From assembly GCA_003460745.1 (NCBI GenBank), contig QTVU01000010.1, positions 11,859-75,858 of the forward strand: DNA of 64,000 nt, in the 5' to 3' direction. This document shows, in pieces, positions 38,867-48,971 of this stretch (the first letter of the stretch is position 1; every line of letters starts with the position of its first letter). The stretch is from Firmicutes bacterium AM55-24TS. GTDB lineage: Bacteria; Bacillota; Clostridia; UBA1381. The translations under genes were made by a program, and so were the position numbers. Below the pieces are notes generated by a model, which was not told where the DNA came from, did not search any database, and saw nothing but the letters and a program-made list of their open reading frames with translations.

Positions 38867-38895
38867 ATTATATCATATTCTGTATTAAATTTCAA
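38867..38895 (-). promoter_or_regulatory. sigma-A promoter of the csaB-murJ surface-polymer operon
   Basis: On the minus strand TTGAAA (38890-38895), a 17-bp spacer and perfect TATAAT (38867-38872). Confidence 0.75.
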
Positions 38896-38971
38896 TCACT
38901 GTTTTTGTCGGCAACTTATATACTATGTTACAGCAATATTCACAAAATATCTGACATTTATCAAAAAGTAT

Positions 38972-39000
38972 TTTACAAATTGTTTGCGATGTAGTATAAT
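38972..39000 (+). promoter_or_regulatory. promoter of the NSS symporter at 39038
   Basis: TTTACA (38972-38977), a 17-bp spacer and perfect TATAAT (38995-39000), 38 bp before the ATG. Confidence 0.7.
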
Positions 39001-39037
39001 AAATTCATTATTATAAAATCAAGAGAGGTATTTTCTT

Positions 39038-40396
39038 ATGAACAACAAAAAAAGAAGCATGTTTTCAGGCGGATTCGGATTTGTTCTTGCTGCGGCAGGA
39101 AGTGCGGTAGGATTGGGTAATATTTGGCGTTTCCCTTACCTCGCCGCAAAATACGGCGGAGGTATATTCTTATTATTCTACATACTTCTTGTCGTAACAT
39201 TCGGTTTTTCACTTATGATTGCCGAAAACGCCATCGGACGTAAAACCGGTAAAAGCGGACTTTGTGCATTCCGCGAACTTAGTAAAAAATGGGGATTTAT
39301 CGGAATTATCGCAACGCTTATTCCCATGATTATTCAGCCTTACTACAACGTAATCGGCGGTTGGGTTATCGAATATGCAACAAAATATATAACAGGCAAT
39401 CATCAGCTTTTGGCACAAGACAGTTTCTTTACTGATATGCTTGCATCACCGCAAAGACTTCTTATTTATCAGTTTATATTCTCGGCAATTACGACTTTTG
39501 TAATTTTAAGAGGTGTTCAAAAAGGCGTTGAAAAGTTCAGTACAATACTTATGCCGGTACTTGTCGTACTTGCAATAATCGTTGCGCTATACTCAATTAC
39601 ACTTCCTGGTGCTATGATGGGTGTTAAGTATTTCTTCGTTCCCGACTTTTCAAACTTTTCAATTCAAGGTGTGCTTGCCGCAATGGGACAAATGTTCTAC
39701 TCACTGTCGCTTGCGATGGGTATTATGATTGCATACGGCTCATACTTGCCTAAAGACAGTGACCTTGAAAAGAATGTAGGCAGAATTGAACTTTTCGATA
39801 CAGCTATCGCTATATTGGCAGGTCTTATGATTGTTCCGGCGGTATTCGCTTTTTCAGGCGGTGACCAAAGTGCTTTGGGCAAAGGTCCAAGCCTTATGTT
39901 TGTGACATTGCCAAAGGTATTTGAAAGCATGGGTATGGCAACGGTTATAGGAAGTGTATTCTTCATACTTGTTCTGCTTGCCGCACTTACTTCTTCCATT
40001 TCAATTATGGAGGCTATCGTTTCTTCGCTTTGTGACCGTTTCGGTTGGGACAGAAATAAGACAACAATCTGTGCAGGTATCGGTTCTTTCTTATTCGGTA
40101 TACCGCCGATTTTAGGATACAATGTTTGGGATAAAGCGACTTTAGGCGGTATGACAATTCTTGATATGATGGACTTTGCCACAAATTCAATACTTATGCC
40201 TATATGCGCATTGCTTACCTGTATATTTGTCGCATACGTTATCGGCGTCAGCTCAATACACGATGAAGTACGCATATCATCAGCATTCAAACGTCAAAAG
40301 CTTTTCGATATTATGATTAAATACGTTGCACCTGTGTTTATCGTTGCAATATTGATTTCTTCAATACTTGAAGCACTCGGAATTATAAAATTCTAA
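39038..40396 (+). CDS. sodium:neurotransmitter symporter (NSS) family transporter (second paralogue)
   Basis: A 452-residue LeuT-fold transporter with the TM1 signature GLGNIWRFPYLAAKYGGG at residues 28-45 and about eleven hydrophobic segments. AGAGAGG lies ten bases before the ATG. It is a single-gene unit with its own promoter and terminator. As for the copy at 10671, it probably imports an amino acid with sodium, and the substrate is not predictable. Confidence 0.92.
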   Translation: MNNKKRSMFSGGFGFVLAAAGSAVGLGNIWRFPYLAAKYGGGIFLLFYILLVVTFGFSLMIAENAIGRKTGKSGLCAFRELSKKWGFIGIIATLIPMIIQPYYNVIGGWVIEYATKYITGNHQLLAQDSFFTDMLASPQRLLIYQFIFSAITTFVILRGVQKGVEKFSTILMPVLVVLAIIVALYSITLPGAMMGVKYFFVPDFSNFSIQGVLAAMGQMFYSLSLAMGIMIAYGSYLPKDSDLEKNVGRIELFDTAIAILAGLMIVPAVFAFSGGDQSALGKGPSLMFVTLPKVFESMGMATVIGSVFFILVLLAALTSSISIMEAIVSSLCDRFGWDRNKTTICAGIGSFLFGIPPILGYNVWDKATLGGMTILDMMDFATNSILMPICALLTCIFVAYVIGVSSIHDEVRISSAFKRQKLFDIMIKYVAPVFIVAILISSILEALGIIKF

Positions 40397-40403
40397 AAAA
40401 ATA

Positions 40404-40433
40404 AGCGTTCACTTCAAAATGTGAACGCTTTTA
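40404..40433 (+). terminator. intrinsic terminator of the second NSS gene, likely shared with tyrS
   Basis: AGCGTTCAC/GTGAACGCT form a 9-bp stem followed by TTTTAATTTTT; the other strand has an AT-rich tail as well. Confidence 0.82.
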
Positions 40434-40442
40434 ATTTTTGTC

Positions 40443-41663
40443 TTATTGGGTAACAACTCTGTGGAATGTCTTTTTACCCTTTTTGATAATCATACCTTCA
40501 TCTGTAATCATATCTTCCGTAACAACACCGTTTACGTCATTGTATTTTACATCATTGATTGAAAGACCGTTTTGTTGAACAAGACGTCTTGCCTCACCCT
40601 TCGACGGCAACAATCCTGTCTTAACAAGCATATCAAGTACACCCATTCCGACAACGTCAGGTATAACGCTTGTTGGCATATCTGCACTTACTCCGCCTTT
40701 AGCAAATACTTCTTCTGCTGTTTTCTTAGCTTTTTCAGCCTCTTCTTCACCGTGTACAAGCTTTGTTACTTCATAAGCAAGAATTCTCTTAGCTTCGTTA
40801 AGCTCCTTACCTTCCCACTTTTCCATTTTACGAATTTCGTCCATAGGAACGAATGTAAGAAGTTTTAAGCACTTAATAACGTCAGCATCTTGTACGTTTA
40901 CCCAATACTGATAGAAATCGTACGGAGTAGTCTTTTTAGGGTCAAGCCAAACAGCACCCGATTGTGTCTTACCCATTTTCTTACCTTCACTGTTTGTAAG
41001 CAAAGTAAATGTCATACCGTAAACCTGCTTTTGGTCCTTACGTCTGCAAAGGTCGATACCGCCAAGAATGTTACTCCACTGGTCGTCGCCGCCCAATTCG
41101 ATTTTACAGTTATACTTACGGTTAAGCATTAAGAAGTCATAGCTCTGCATAAGCATATAGTTAAATTCAAGGAATGAAAGTCCCTTTTCAAGTCTTTGCT
41201 TAAAGCATTCGGCAGTAAGCATTTTATTTACTGAGAAACATGAACCGATGTCACGCAAAAATTCCACATAATTAAGGTCTAAAAGCCAATCGGCATTGTT
41301 TACCATTATAGCTTTATCGTCCGAGAAATCAATAACTCTTGATAACTGCTGTTTGAAACATTCACAGTTATGGTCAATTATTTCCTTAGTCATCATCTGA
41401 CGCATATCGGTTCTTCCCGACGGGTCACCGATATGACCTGTACCGCCGCCGACAAGGGCAATCGGTCTGTGTCCGTAATTCTGCATATGTCGCATTACGA
41501 CCATCTGCAAAAAGTGTCCTACATGAAGGCTGTCTGCTGTTGGGTCAAAGCCAATATAGAACGTAACTTTTTCCTTTCCTAATAATTCTCGTATCTCTTG
41601 TTCGTGTGTTGTCTGGGCAATAAGTCCACGCTCCAGCAAAACGTCATATACATTATCTTGCAT
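40443..41663 (-). CDS. tyrS: tyrosyl-tRNA synthetase
   Basis: A 406-residue class I synthetase. The HIGH-type motif is His-Val-Gly-His (near residue 44), preceded by [11 protein letters not shown]; the KMSKS-type motif is Lys-Met-Gly-Lys-Thr near residue 230; an S4 RNA-binding domain lies at the C-terminus (about 340-400). The start is ATG at 41663, eight bases after AGGAGG; the frame is open further upstream but without a ribosome site. There is too little space upstream for a T-box leader, which many clostridial tyrS genes have, so it may be transcribed from further upstream. Confidence 0.95.
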   Translation of the reverse strand: MQDNVYDVLLERGLIAQTTHEQEIRELLGKEKVTFYIGFDPTADSLHVGHFLQMVVMRHMQNYGHRPIALVGGGTGHIGDPSGRTDMRQMMTKEIIDHNCECFKQQLSRVIDFSDDKAIMVNNADWLLDLNYVEFLRDIGSCFSVNKMLTAECFKQRLEKGLSFLEFNYMLMQSYDFLMLNRKYNCKIELGGDDQWSNILGGIDLCRRKDQKQVYGMTFTLLTNSEGKKMGKTQSGAVWLDPKKTTPYDFYQYWVNVQDADVIKCLKLLTFVPMDEIRKMEKWEGKELNEAKRILAYEVTKLVHGEEEAEKAKKTAEEVFAKGGVSADMPTSVIPDVVGMGVLDMLVKTGLLPSKGEARRLVQQNGLSINDVKYNDVNGVVTEDMITDEGMIIKKGKKTFHRVVTQ

Positions 41664-41715
41664 ATTCTTTTCCTCCTTCATTAGTGTATTGCCACGAGTA
41701 CGGCAATCTGTTACA

Positions 41716-41937
41716 TTATACACCATAAGACAAAGTTTTGCAAGATTTTTTTTTAATATTGTTTGAACCGAGTAAATTATGATATTTCAGATAATCCTGA
41801 GGATTTGTGCTTATAATTCTCTCCACGCGTCCGTCTGTCAATTCAAGTGTCACGTTGTTATACATTTTTAGATGTCTTTGTCTTATTTGAGTATTGTCAA
41901 AAAACACAACATCTGTCGGCACTATTGAATAAATCAT
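41716..41937 (-). CDS. YlzJ-like protein
   Basis: A 73-residue protein matching the YlzJ type: [10 protein letters not shown] at the start and a central [21 protein letters not shown]. YlzJ genes commonly follow tepA, as here, with a 4-bp ATGA overlap that indicates coupling. The function is unknown. The last 20 residues are basic and low-complexity. Confidence 0.8.
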   Translation of the reverse strand: MIYSIVPTDVVFFDNTQIRQRHLKMYNNVTLELTDGRVERIISTNPQDYLKYHNLLGSNNIKKKSCKTLSYGV

Positions 41938-42632
41938 TTTTTATTTTCTCTCTCCTTTTCTATCAGCTCATACATTTTTTCAAGTGCGTCTTTAAGTCCG
42001 CCCATTTCATTTATAAGTCCGTACTCAACCGCCTTTTTTGCAAATAATATACTCCCCACGTCGTTTGCTATTTCATCAGTCGTGAGCATTAATTGTTTAA
42101 ATTTGTCGTATGATATATTTGAATTTGAAACAACAAAATCAATTATTCTGTCCTGCATATTCTGAAAATATTGAAATGTCTGCATAACGCCGATTACAAC
42201 ACCGTTCATTCTGAGCGGATGCACTGTCATAGTTGCGGTCGGTGCAATGAACGAATAATCCGTCGCAACCGCAAGCGGTACACCTATACTGTGTCCGCCG
42301 CCCAAAACAAGCGAAACGGTAGGTTTACTCATTCCGGCTATCATTTCAGCTATCGCCAATCCCGCCTCAACGTCACCGCCTACCGTATTTAAAAGCACCA
42401 TAAGTCCGTCAATTTCCGGATTTTCCTCAATCGCTATAAGCTGCGGCAGAACGTGTTCGTATTTCGTTGTCTTGTTCTGCGGCGGCAATACCATATGTCC
42501 CTCAACCTGACCGATTATATTCAGACAATGTATATTACCTCTCGGATTTTTTGTTTCAACACTTCCCAAATCCTCAATATTCCGTCGTTCCTGTTCCGCT
42601 ATATTGCTTTCTGTATCTGTATCATTTATCAC
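41934..42632 (-). CDS. tepA: ClpP-like protease TepA (translocation-enhancing peptidase type)
   Basis: A 232-residue ClpP-fold protein. The nucleophile motif Gly-Gly-Gly-His-Ser-Ile-Gly is near residue 115 and the catalytic His is in Val-His-Pro near residue 141. Bacillus TepA is linked to degradation of retained signal peptides and is found in spore-formers next to ylzJ, as here. I choose GTG at 42632, eight bases after GGAGG; an earlier GTG overlaps the ribosome site itself. Confidence 0.88.
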   Translation of the reverse strand: MINDTDTESNIAEQERRNIEDLGSVETKNPRGNIHCLNIIGQVEGHMVLPPQNKTTKYEHVLPQLIAIEENPEIDGLMVLLNTVGGDVEAGLAIAEMIAGMSKPTVSLVLGGGHSIGVPLAVATDYSFIAPTATMTVHPLRMNGVVIGVMQTFQYFQNMQDRIIDFVVSNSNISYDKFKQLMLTTDEIANDVGSILFAKKAVEYGLINEMGGLKDALEKMYELIEKERENKK

Positions 42633-42727
42633 TGTACACACCTCCGTACTATACTTATTATAATGCTTTTGGCTATAATTTATACATATTGCAAATTTTC
42701 TGTTATATTATAATTAATGATAATCTA

Positions 42728-42756
42728 TTGTAATATATACTGTTTTGTGTTATAAT
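42728..42756 (+). promoter_or_regulatory. sigma-A promoter of metA
   Basis: TTGTAA (42728-42733), a 17-bp spacer and perfect TATAAT (42751-42756), 35 bp before the ATG. The leader is too short for a SAM riboswitch. Confidence 0.7.
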
Positions 42757-42791
42757 AAACGTTAGTATATTAAGCAAGGGAGTGGATATAT

Positions 42792-43708
42792 ATGCCTATA
42801 AAGATACCGGACAAACTTCCGGCAACAGCACAGCTCAGAAAAGAAAATATTTTTGTTATGAGTGAAAAAAAGGCTATGCACCAAGATATTCGTCCGCTTA
42901 AAATTGTAATAGTGAACTTGATGCCGACTAAAATAGCTACCGAAACACAGCTTTTAAGACTGCTTTCAAATTCACCGTTGCAAATTGAAATAGATTTTCT
43001 GCAAATGGATACACACGAATCAAAAAACACACCGTCAGAACATTTGGCAACATTTTATACAACCTTTGACGAAATAAAAGATTCAAAATATGACGGAATG
43101 ATTATAACAGGTGCGCCTGTTGAAAACCTTGAATATGAAGATGTTGATTATTGGGGCGAGCTTACACGCATAATGGATTGGTCCAAAACTCACGTCACTT
43201 CAACATTGCACATATGTTGGGCGGCACTTGCCGGTCTTTACTATCATTACGGTGTGCCGAAGCATCCGTTAAAAGAAAAATGTTCGGGAGTTTTTAAACA
43301 CAAGGTGAACCGACGCACGGCAAAGCTTGTACGAGGTTTTGACAATGAATTTTACGCACCGCATTCACGTTTTCAGGAAGTGCGTGCAGAGGATATAAAA
43401 AAGGTTAAAGAGCTTGAAATTCTTTGTGATTCAAAAGAGGCGGGCGTGTATATCGTATTTACAAAAGGCGGCAGACGTATTTTTGTAACAGGCACGCAGA
43501 ATACGACGCAACAACGTTGCGTGATGAATATTTCAGAGATTTGGAAAAAGGTAAAAATCCGATAATACCAAAACACTATTTCCCGAATGATGACCCTACA
43601 AAAAAGCCGATTGTCCGTTGGCGTTCTCACGCTAATTTGTTATTCTCAAATTGGCTCAATTATTTTGTATATCAAATCACACCTTATGATATTGACAGCA
43701 TAAACTAA
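42792..43708 (+). CDS. metA: homoserine O-acyltransferase (MetA), probably acetyl-CoA type (one frameshift)
   Basis: MetA acylates homoserine in methionine synthesis. The repaired product is 305 residues, close to the usual 300-310. Catalytic Cys142 ([11 protein letters not shown]), the later Arg/His regions and [13 protein letters not shown] are visible once the frame is repaired. Residue 111 is Glu (GAPVE), the residue that in characterised MetA proteins goes with acetyl-CoA, whereas Gly goes with succinyl-CoA. The frame breaks at about 43493: adding one C (GGCAC to GGCCAC) restores Gly-His-Ala-Glu-Tyr and joins the C-terminal part ending [14 protein letters not shown]. It has its own promoter and a very strong terminator. 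Confidence 0.92.
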
Positions 43709-43739
43709 AAAGTCTGACCCTGTGGGTCAGACTTTTTAG
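43705..43739. terminator. strong bidirectional terminator between metA and the YARHG gene
   Basis: A perfect 16-bp stem CTAAAAAGTCTGACCC/GGGTCAGACTTTTTAG with a TGT loop, overlapping the metA stop codon. It can serve both convergent genes. Confidence 0.88.
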
Positions 43740-43753
43740 TTTATGGATATTAT

Positions 43754-45067
43754 TTAATTTCTTTCAGCATTTAATATAAATTGTACATTCTTAACTTCTA
43801 TCGAATTAAGATTACTGTCATCATCACTGTAATTATAATTCGGATTAATTGAATACCAAGACTTACCGCTGAAGTATTTGCTGTATTCTTCCGTTTGGAA
43901 TTTACGTCCGTGACGGGCATATATTTCGTTTCTCGCAAGTGCAAGGTCGTGCTTTGACATTCCCTTAATATCATCATTTGTAAGAAGTTTTGTACCCGAA
44001 TTTGCAAGTATATAGTCACCTGCATAATTCGTTATACTCGTAATTTCATATACAGTATTTCCGTTATACGTTTCCGACGTCGGTACAGCCGTTATCGTGT
44101 ATGGCTTGCCGTTTATCTGTTCCGTTGTACTACCGGCTGAAACAGTTGCGTAATATTTAACATTATTAGTTACAAATGTCATTAAATGTTTTCTGGCATT
44201 TGAGTCATATATAACTTCACCGCCTGTACTTAGCTGTGAAGAAATATTTGAAGATGAAACTCCGCTGTTTTGTGCAGATGATGTATTTGACGATGAGCCT
44301 GTACCGCTTGAACTTGATGTACTTGATGATGAACCGCTTGAACCTGTTCCTTTAGATGATGTACTTGATGAACCTTTTGAAGTATTACTCTTAGATGTTG
44401 TGCCGCTTGACGATGTACTTCCGCTCCTTGAGGCTGATGTACCGCTGCCTGTATTACCTGTTGCAGACCACGATTGGCTGTTTGATGATGTACTGTTTTC
44501 ATCTCTCGGAGATGTTTCCATTGACAACTCAGGCGTCTGTACAGGTTCTTCACTTACCGCAGGTGTTGCAATTACACTCGGTGTTGACACAACTGCCACT
44601 GACGGTGCAGGTGTGTCCTCTATTTTGTTTCCGCCGTTGACGTTAGACACAAGATAATACACACCTATTCCGGCAGCTGCAACTGCAAGAGCACAAATTG
44701 CACCGATAAGCACAATACGATTACGTCTTTGTCTTTTTCTTTTTTCATTACGGCGACGTTCGATTTCAGACAACTGTTGTTTCTTATCCTCCATCATTTT
44801 CTTTACCTGTTCACGACGTCTTCTTTCATTATCATCATAGATTTCATCACCTTCTGAATTTTCTTGTTCTTCAGAATTATCATTTTGTTCATCACCCAAA
44901 TTTTCATTCAACTCGGCTTGATGTTCCTGATACGCATTTTCTATTTCATCTGTATTAATTACTTTTGTTTCTTCTGCCGCACTTGCATCTTCATTAACTT
45001 TTGTACCGCAAAATTCACATTCTTGAGCATCATCCGGTATCTGAGCTCCACATACTTTACATAGCAT
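43754..45067 (-). CDS. zinc-ribbon, single-pass membrane protein with C-terminal YARHG domain
   Basis: A 437-residue protein. Residues 3-20 are a Cys-X2-Cys...Cys-X2-Cys zinc ribbon. An acidic region and a basic helical segment (about 85-117) precede one transmembrane helix (about 118-140). A long Ser/Thr/Gly-rich linker (about 180-275) and an extracellular beta region follow. The C-terminal YARHG domain has the signature Tyr-Ala-Arg-His-Gly-Arg-Lys-Phe and then Trp-Tyr. YARHG domains are found at the surface of many Firmicutes and have no settled function. GGAGGG precedes the ATG. The linker is low-complexity and could vary between strains. Confidence 0.88.
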   Translation of the reverse strand: MLCKVCGAQIPDDAQECEFCGTKVNEDASAAEETKVINTDEIENAYQEHQAELNENLGDEQNDNSEEQENSEGDEIYDDNERRRREQVKKMMEDKKQQLSEIERRRNEKRKRQRRNRIVLIGAICALAVAAAGIGVYYLVSNVNGGNKIEDTPAPSVAVVSTPSVIATPAVSEEPVQTPELSMETSPRDENSTSSNSQSWSATGNTGSGTSASRSGSTSSSGTTSKSNTSKGSSSTSSKGTGSSGSSSSTSSSSGTGSSSNTSSAQNSGVSSSNISSQLSTGGEVIYDSNARKHLMTFVTNNVKYYATVSAGSTTEQINGKPYTITAVPTSETYNGNTVYEITSITNYAGDYILANSGTKLLTNDDIKGMSKHDLALARNEIYARHGRKFQTEEYSKYFSGKSWYSINPNYNYSDDDSNLNSIEVKNVQFILNAERN

Positions 45068-45286
45068 ATATTCTACCCTCCGATTTCAATATTTCATACC
45101 TATTCAATTATCATTATATTATGTTCCTCATTTCAAGTCAATATCGTATTGTTTACAATAAAAAGACATTTTACGTCAACCATTTTAATTTTACCCAATT
45201 TTCCGAATTTTAACAAAAATAAGGACATCAATTTAGCTATTTGTACGATATGTTAAGCATATTATGTGTAAAGGAGGTTATGAGAT

Positions 45287-45976
45287 ATGTTTCTTGGCGG
45301 TTTATTTTTTGAATGGATACAGACTGTTTTAATACTTGCCGGATACGTTTCGGGTAATGCGACATTCCCAAAGCCATTAAACAAAAGCGAAGAAAAGAAA
45401 TATCTTGACTTGTATGCAAAAGGTGATGAAAGTGCAAAAAATGTACTTATCGAACACAATCTCAGACTTGTTGCCCACATTGCAAAAAAGTATGCTGACG
45501 AAAAAAATCTTGAGGACCTTATATCTATCGGCACAATCGGTCTTATCAAAGGAATAAACACATTCAATCCCGAAAAAAATTCACGTCTGTCTACATATAT
45601 TTCACGTTGTATTGAAAATGAAGTGCTTATGGTTATGCGTTCGTCAAAGAAACTTCAAAATGAAATTTCCATTGATGAAAGTATCGGCACAGACCGTGAG
45701 GGCAACAATATGACTTTTTCGGATATACTGACTTGCGATTCAACAGATATTGCCGACCTCATTTCCGGCAAGCTTGAAGCTCAAAAACTGTACAACGCAA
45801 TGAAAAAAATATTAGCCCCAACCGAAATAAATATTCTCTGTTGGCGATACGGACTTGGTAATCAGCCGAAGAAAACGCAAAAAGAAATTGCCGATATACT
45901 CGGCATAAGCCGCAGTTACGTCAGCAGAATAGAGAAAAAATGTCTTGAACGTCTTTTAGACGAATTAAAAGAATAA
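45287..45976 (+). CDS. sigK: RNA polymerase sporulation sigma factor SigK (pro-form)
   Basis: SigK directs late mother-cell sporulation genes. The 229-residue product begins with a hydrophobic pro-sequence (about residues 1-20), like pro-sigma-K, which is removed by an intramembrane protease in characterised species. Region 2 (NLRLVAHIAKKY...LEDLISIGTIGLIKGI) and region 4 (KKTQKEIADILGISRSYVSRIEKK) are intact. The gene is not split by a skin element. AAAGGAGG lies ten bases before the ATG. A loose CATATTAT element upstream could be a mother-cell promoter -10 but is not convincing. Confidence 0.93.
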   Translation: MFLGGLFFEWIQTVLILAGYVSGNATFPKPLNKSEEKKYLDLYAKGDESAKNVLIEHNLRLVAHIAKKYADEKNLEDLISIGTIGLIKGINTFNPEKNSRLSTYISRCIENEVLMVMRSSKKLQNEISIDESIGTDREGNNMTFSDILTCDSTDIADLISGKLEAQKLYNAMKKILAPTEINILCWRYGLGNQPKKTQKEIADILGISRSYVSRIEKKCLERLLDELKE

Positions 45977-46004
45977 GGCTCTCCGCTTCATTGGAGAGCC
46001 TTAT
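45973..46004 (+). terminator. terminator of sigK
   Basis: ATAAGGCTCTCC/GGAGAGCCTTAT form a perfect 12-bp stem overlapping the stop codon; the tail is AT-rich, not a pure T-run. Confidence 0.75.
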
Positions 46005-46057
46005 ATATGAGTTCATTTTTCCAAAATCCTAACTGATTTTTTGACAGCTGCAAAATT

Positions 46058-47133
46058 TTAGTCACCAAATGATATGCCTATTTCCTTTGCCGCCTCGATA
46101 ATATCGCTGTCAACAGGGACTTTTTTAAGTTTTCCAGCAACCTCGCCAAGCGGTACAGGAACAATTTTTTCATTCTGCAATGCAACCATAAAGCCGTACT
46201 GTTCGTTCTTTATGAGTCTTGCGGCAGCCGCACCGAAACGTGTGCAAAGAAATCTGTCATATGCACAAGGGCTTCCGCCTCTTTGGAAGTGTCCCGGAAC
46301 AGTTACTCTGATTTCGTGACCCGTAACTTCTTCAAGTTCCTTTGCAATCTTATAAGAGATTGACGGATAAGGCATTGACGCACGAAGTGCTTTTAGCTCT
46401 TTCTTCTTCATCTTTGCCTCTTCTTTTGAAATTGCACCCTCCGCAACGGCAAGAATTGAAAATCTCTTTCCGGCTTGTTCTCTCTTTTCGATAACTTTGG
46501 CAATTTCGTTAATATCATAAGGAATTTCAGGCAACAGAATTATATCCGCACCGCCTGCAATACCTGCATACAAATTAAGCCAACCTACTTTATGTCCCAT
46601 TACCTCAACAATAAAAATACGTCCGTGAGAAGTAGCTGTTGTATGAATGCAGTCTATCACTTCCGTTGCAATATCAACGGCACTTTGGAAACCGAAAGTC
46701 ATTTCCGTACCCCAAACGTCATTATCAATCGTCTTTGGCATTGTAACCACATTAAGACCTTCTTCAGAAAGTAAATTAGCCGTTTTATGTGTACCGTTAC
46801 CGCCCAAGATAACAAGACAGTCAAGCCCTATTTTCTTATAAGTATCTTTCATTGCCGCAACTTTATCAATGCTGTTTCATCTTCAATGACACGCATCATC
46901 TTAAACGGCTGACGTGATGTCCCCAAAATTGTACCGCCTATTGTAAGTATACCGGAAAAATCAGATTGATTCATCTTCTTGTAATCACCGTGGATAAGTC
47001 CGGCATAACCGTTTTGAATACCGTAAATTTCAACGTCGTCAATTTCTTCATACAGTCCCTTTGCAACACCTCTGATTGCCGCATTAAGACCTTGACAATC
47101 TCCGCCGCTTGTTAAAATACCAATCTTTTTCAT
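46058..47133 (-). CDS. pfkA: 6-phosphofructokinase (one frameshift)
   Basis: Phosphorylates fructose 6-phosphate in glycolysis. The repaired product is 358 residues, the size of the longer, mixed-type (group III) PFKs. Motifs: TSGGDCQGLNAAIRG at the N-terminus, GGTILGTSR, GGNGTHKTA and PKTIDNDV. The Gly in Gly-Gly-Asn-Gly, in place of Asp, is the residue usually linked to ATP rather than pyrophosphate. The frame breaks at 46867: adding one G on the coding strand restores Ala-Leu-Asp-Lys-Val-Ala-Ala-Met-Lys. ATG at 47133 follows AGAGGA. It lies 12 bp after prmC. Confidence 0.92.
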
Positions 47134-47145
47134 CAAATCATCCTC

Positions 47146-47973
47146 TCATTTTAGTTTTCCGATTACGACTCTGTCATTGTCGTTTAAATCTTTTATCACT
47201 TCTGTATCATAAAAGTCGTTTTGCATAAGACCTCTTACAGATTCGCCTTGATTATAGCCAATCTCAAATGCAAGCAGACCGCCTTTTTTCAAAAAATTAT
47301 GTGCCGTTCCGGTTATACGTCTGTAAAAAACAAGTCCGTCCTCACCGCCGTCCAACGCAATTCTCGGCTCATAGTCCTTAACTTCCGTCTGCAACGTTTC
47401 AATAACCGCATTTTCTATATACGGCGGATTTGATACGACAACATCATACTTTTTTTTCGGATATTCATTTAATATATCCATTTTATACGATTTCACTCTG
47501 TCTGAGAGATTATTTCTTTTAATATTTTTTTCAGCCGTTTCAAGTGCAATATCACTTATATCAAACAGCTCAACATCTGTATTTTTTTTGTAATGTGCAA
47601 TACTTATTCCGATACAGCCGCTGCCTGTACATATATCAGCTACGGTTGTTTTCTTATCGCCGATTTTATCAATTACGGTTTCAACAAGAATTTCCGTATC
47701 ACTTCTCGGTATAAGCACACCCTCCCTGACAAAAAAATCAAGTGACATAAATTCGGTTTCTCCGAGTATATATTGCAGCGGCTCACCTTTTTTACGTCTT
47801 TCAATCATTTTATTCATTCTGTAAGTATGTTGAAGCATTACGGGCAATTTGCCGTTTAAAACAAGTCGGGTTCTGTCCATTTCCATAACGCTCATAACCA
47901 TAAGCTCCGCCTCAAACCTTGCATTATCTCCAAGCTGCTTTGCCGTTTCTCTCACAAATTCCGATATTACCAT
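47146..47973 (-). CDS. prmC: peptide chain release factor N5-glutamine methyltransferase
   Basis: PrmC methylates the Gln of the GGQ motif of release factors. The 275-residue product has an N-terminal helical domain, the SAM motif DICTGSGCIGISIA (near residue 115) and the catalytic Asn-Pro-Pro-Tyr near residue 181. The ATG at 47973 overlaps the end of the DUF1385 gene by 7 bp with AGAGGA upstream. The DUF1385-prmC order is common in Firmicutes, though there prfA usually follows, not pfkA. Confidence 0.94.
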   Translation of the reverse strand: MVISEFVRETAKQLGDNARFEAELMVMSVMEMDRTRLVLNGKLPVMLQHTYRMNKMIERRKKGEPLQYILGETEFMSLDFFVREGVLIPRSDTEILVETVIDKIGDKKTTVADICTGSGCIGISIAHYKKNTDVELFDISDIALETAEKNIKRNNLSDRVKSYKMDILNEYPKKKYDVVVSNPPYIENAVIETLQTEVKDYEPRIALDGGEDGLVFYRRITGTAHNFLKKGGLLAFEIGYNQGESVRGLMQNDFYDTEVIKDLNDNDRVVIGKLK

Positions 47974-48944
47974 CTGTCGTCCTCTTTATTTTCAGGTATA
48001 CACGGTTTCATTGATTCAATCGCCACTTCAATTTGAGACGCGTCAGGTTCTCTTGTAGTAAGTTTTTGCAGCCACAATCCCGGTTTTGAAAGCCATGCCA
48101 CCCATTTGCTTTTACTTCTTCCGGCGAATTTTATAATTTCAAATGAAATACCCGCTACAGCCGGCAAAAGCGCAAGACGCATTAAAACACGCAATATAAC
48201 CATATCCACTCTCGGCAAAAGTGCAAAAAGCAAAATACTCACTATCATAACGAAAAGCAAGAAACTCGTTCCGCATCTCGGATGAAATCTTGTATGCTTT
48301 TTTATATTTTCAACAGTAAGTTCTTCCCCTGCCTCATAGCACGCTATCGTCTTATGCTCCGCACCGTGATATTGGAATACACGTTTAATGTCTTTCATAT
48401 TTGAAACAATAGCCAAATACCCTATAAATATCACCATTCTTATTATACCCTCAAAAAGGCTTGTAAATAAGTGTGAATCTGTAAATGCCGAAATTGGCGG
48501 AATAAGTGTACCGATTTTTTCCGCACCTTTCGTAAGAAAAGTAGGAAGTACCATAAACAAAGCAATACTGAATACAAGCGATATTGCGATTGATACATAA
48601 ATTACTATATCCTTGATTTTGTCGCCGAACTTATCGTCAAGCCACTTGTCAAACTTACTTTCCGTTCCTTCCTCTTCCTCAATATCGACAAATTCCGCAC
48701 TGAACATAAGTGCTTTCATTCCTATAACAAGGCTGTCTACAAAACTCACGCAACCTCTTATTATAGGCAATCTCCAAAACTTCTTTCTTGTTTTTGTTCC
48801 GTTTTCCTCGACCTTACATTCAATATCACCGTCAGGCTTTCTCACCGCTACGGCTGTTTTGAAAGGTCCTCTCATCATTACGCCCTCCATAACCGCCTGA
48901 CCGCCTATTGATGTAATATGTTGCTGTTGTTCTTCTTTACTCAT
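47967..48944 (-). CDS. DUF1385 family membrane protein (YqhQ-like)
   Basis: A 325-residue protein with the family's opening signature GGQAVMEGVMMRGP, several transmembrane helices in the middle (about residues 105-130, 155-180, 225-275), a conserved His-Gly/Ala-Glu-His-Lys segment (YHGAEHKTIACYEAGE) and a cytosolic tail. The function is unknown; it is regularly found next to prmC. Confidence 0.9.
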   Translation of the reverse strand: MSKEEQQQHITSIGGQAVMEGVMMRGPFKTAVAVRKPDGDIECKVEENGTKTRKKFWRLPIIRGCVSFVDSLVIGMKALMFSAEFVDIEEEEGTESKFDKWLDDKFGDKIKDIVIYVSIAISLVFSIALFMVLPTFLTKGAEKIGTLIPPISAFTDSHLFTSLFEGIIRMVIFIGYLAIVSNMKDIKRVFQYHGAEHKTIACYEAGEELTVENIKKHTRFHPRCGTSFLLFVMIVSILLFALLPRVDMVILRVLMRLALLPAVAGISFEIIKFAGRSKSKWVAWLSKPGLWLQKLTTREPDASQIEVAIESMKPCIPENKEDDRW

Positions 48945-48971
48945 CTATTTTCTCCAATCTGTTTAATATTA

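Noticed and set aside
41664..41726. An N-terminal extension of tyrS upstream of 41663
   Set aside because: It lacks a ribosome site and does not match the family start; AGGAGG supports the ATG at 41663.
42642..42791. Possible SAM riboswitch upstream of metA
   Set aside because: The leader between promoter and start is only about 30 nt and has no such fold.
44230..44553. Repetitive sequence looked at as a possible CRISPR or tandem-repeat array
   Set aside because: It is the coding region of the Ser/Thr/Gly linker; the units are irregular and without spacers.
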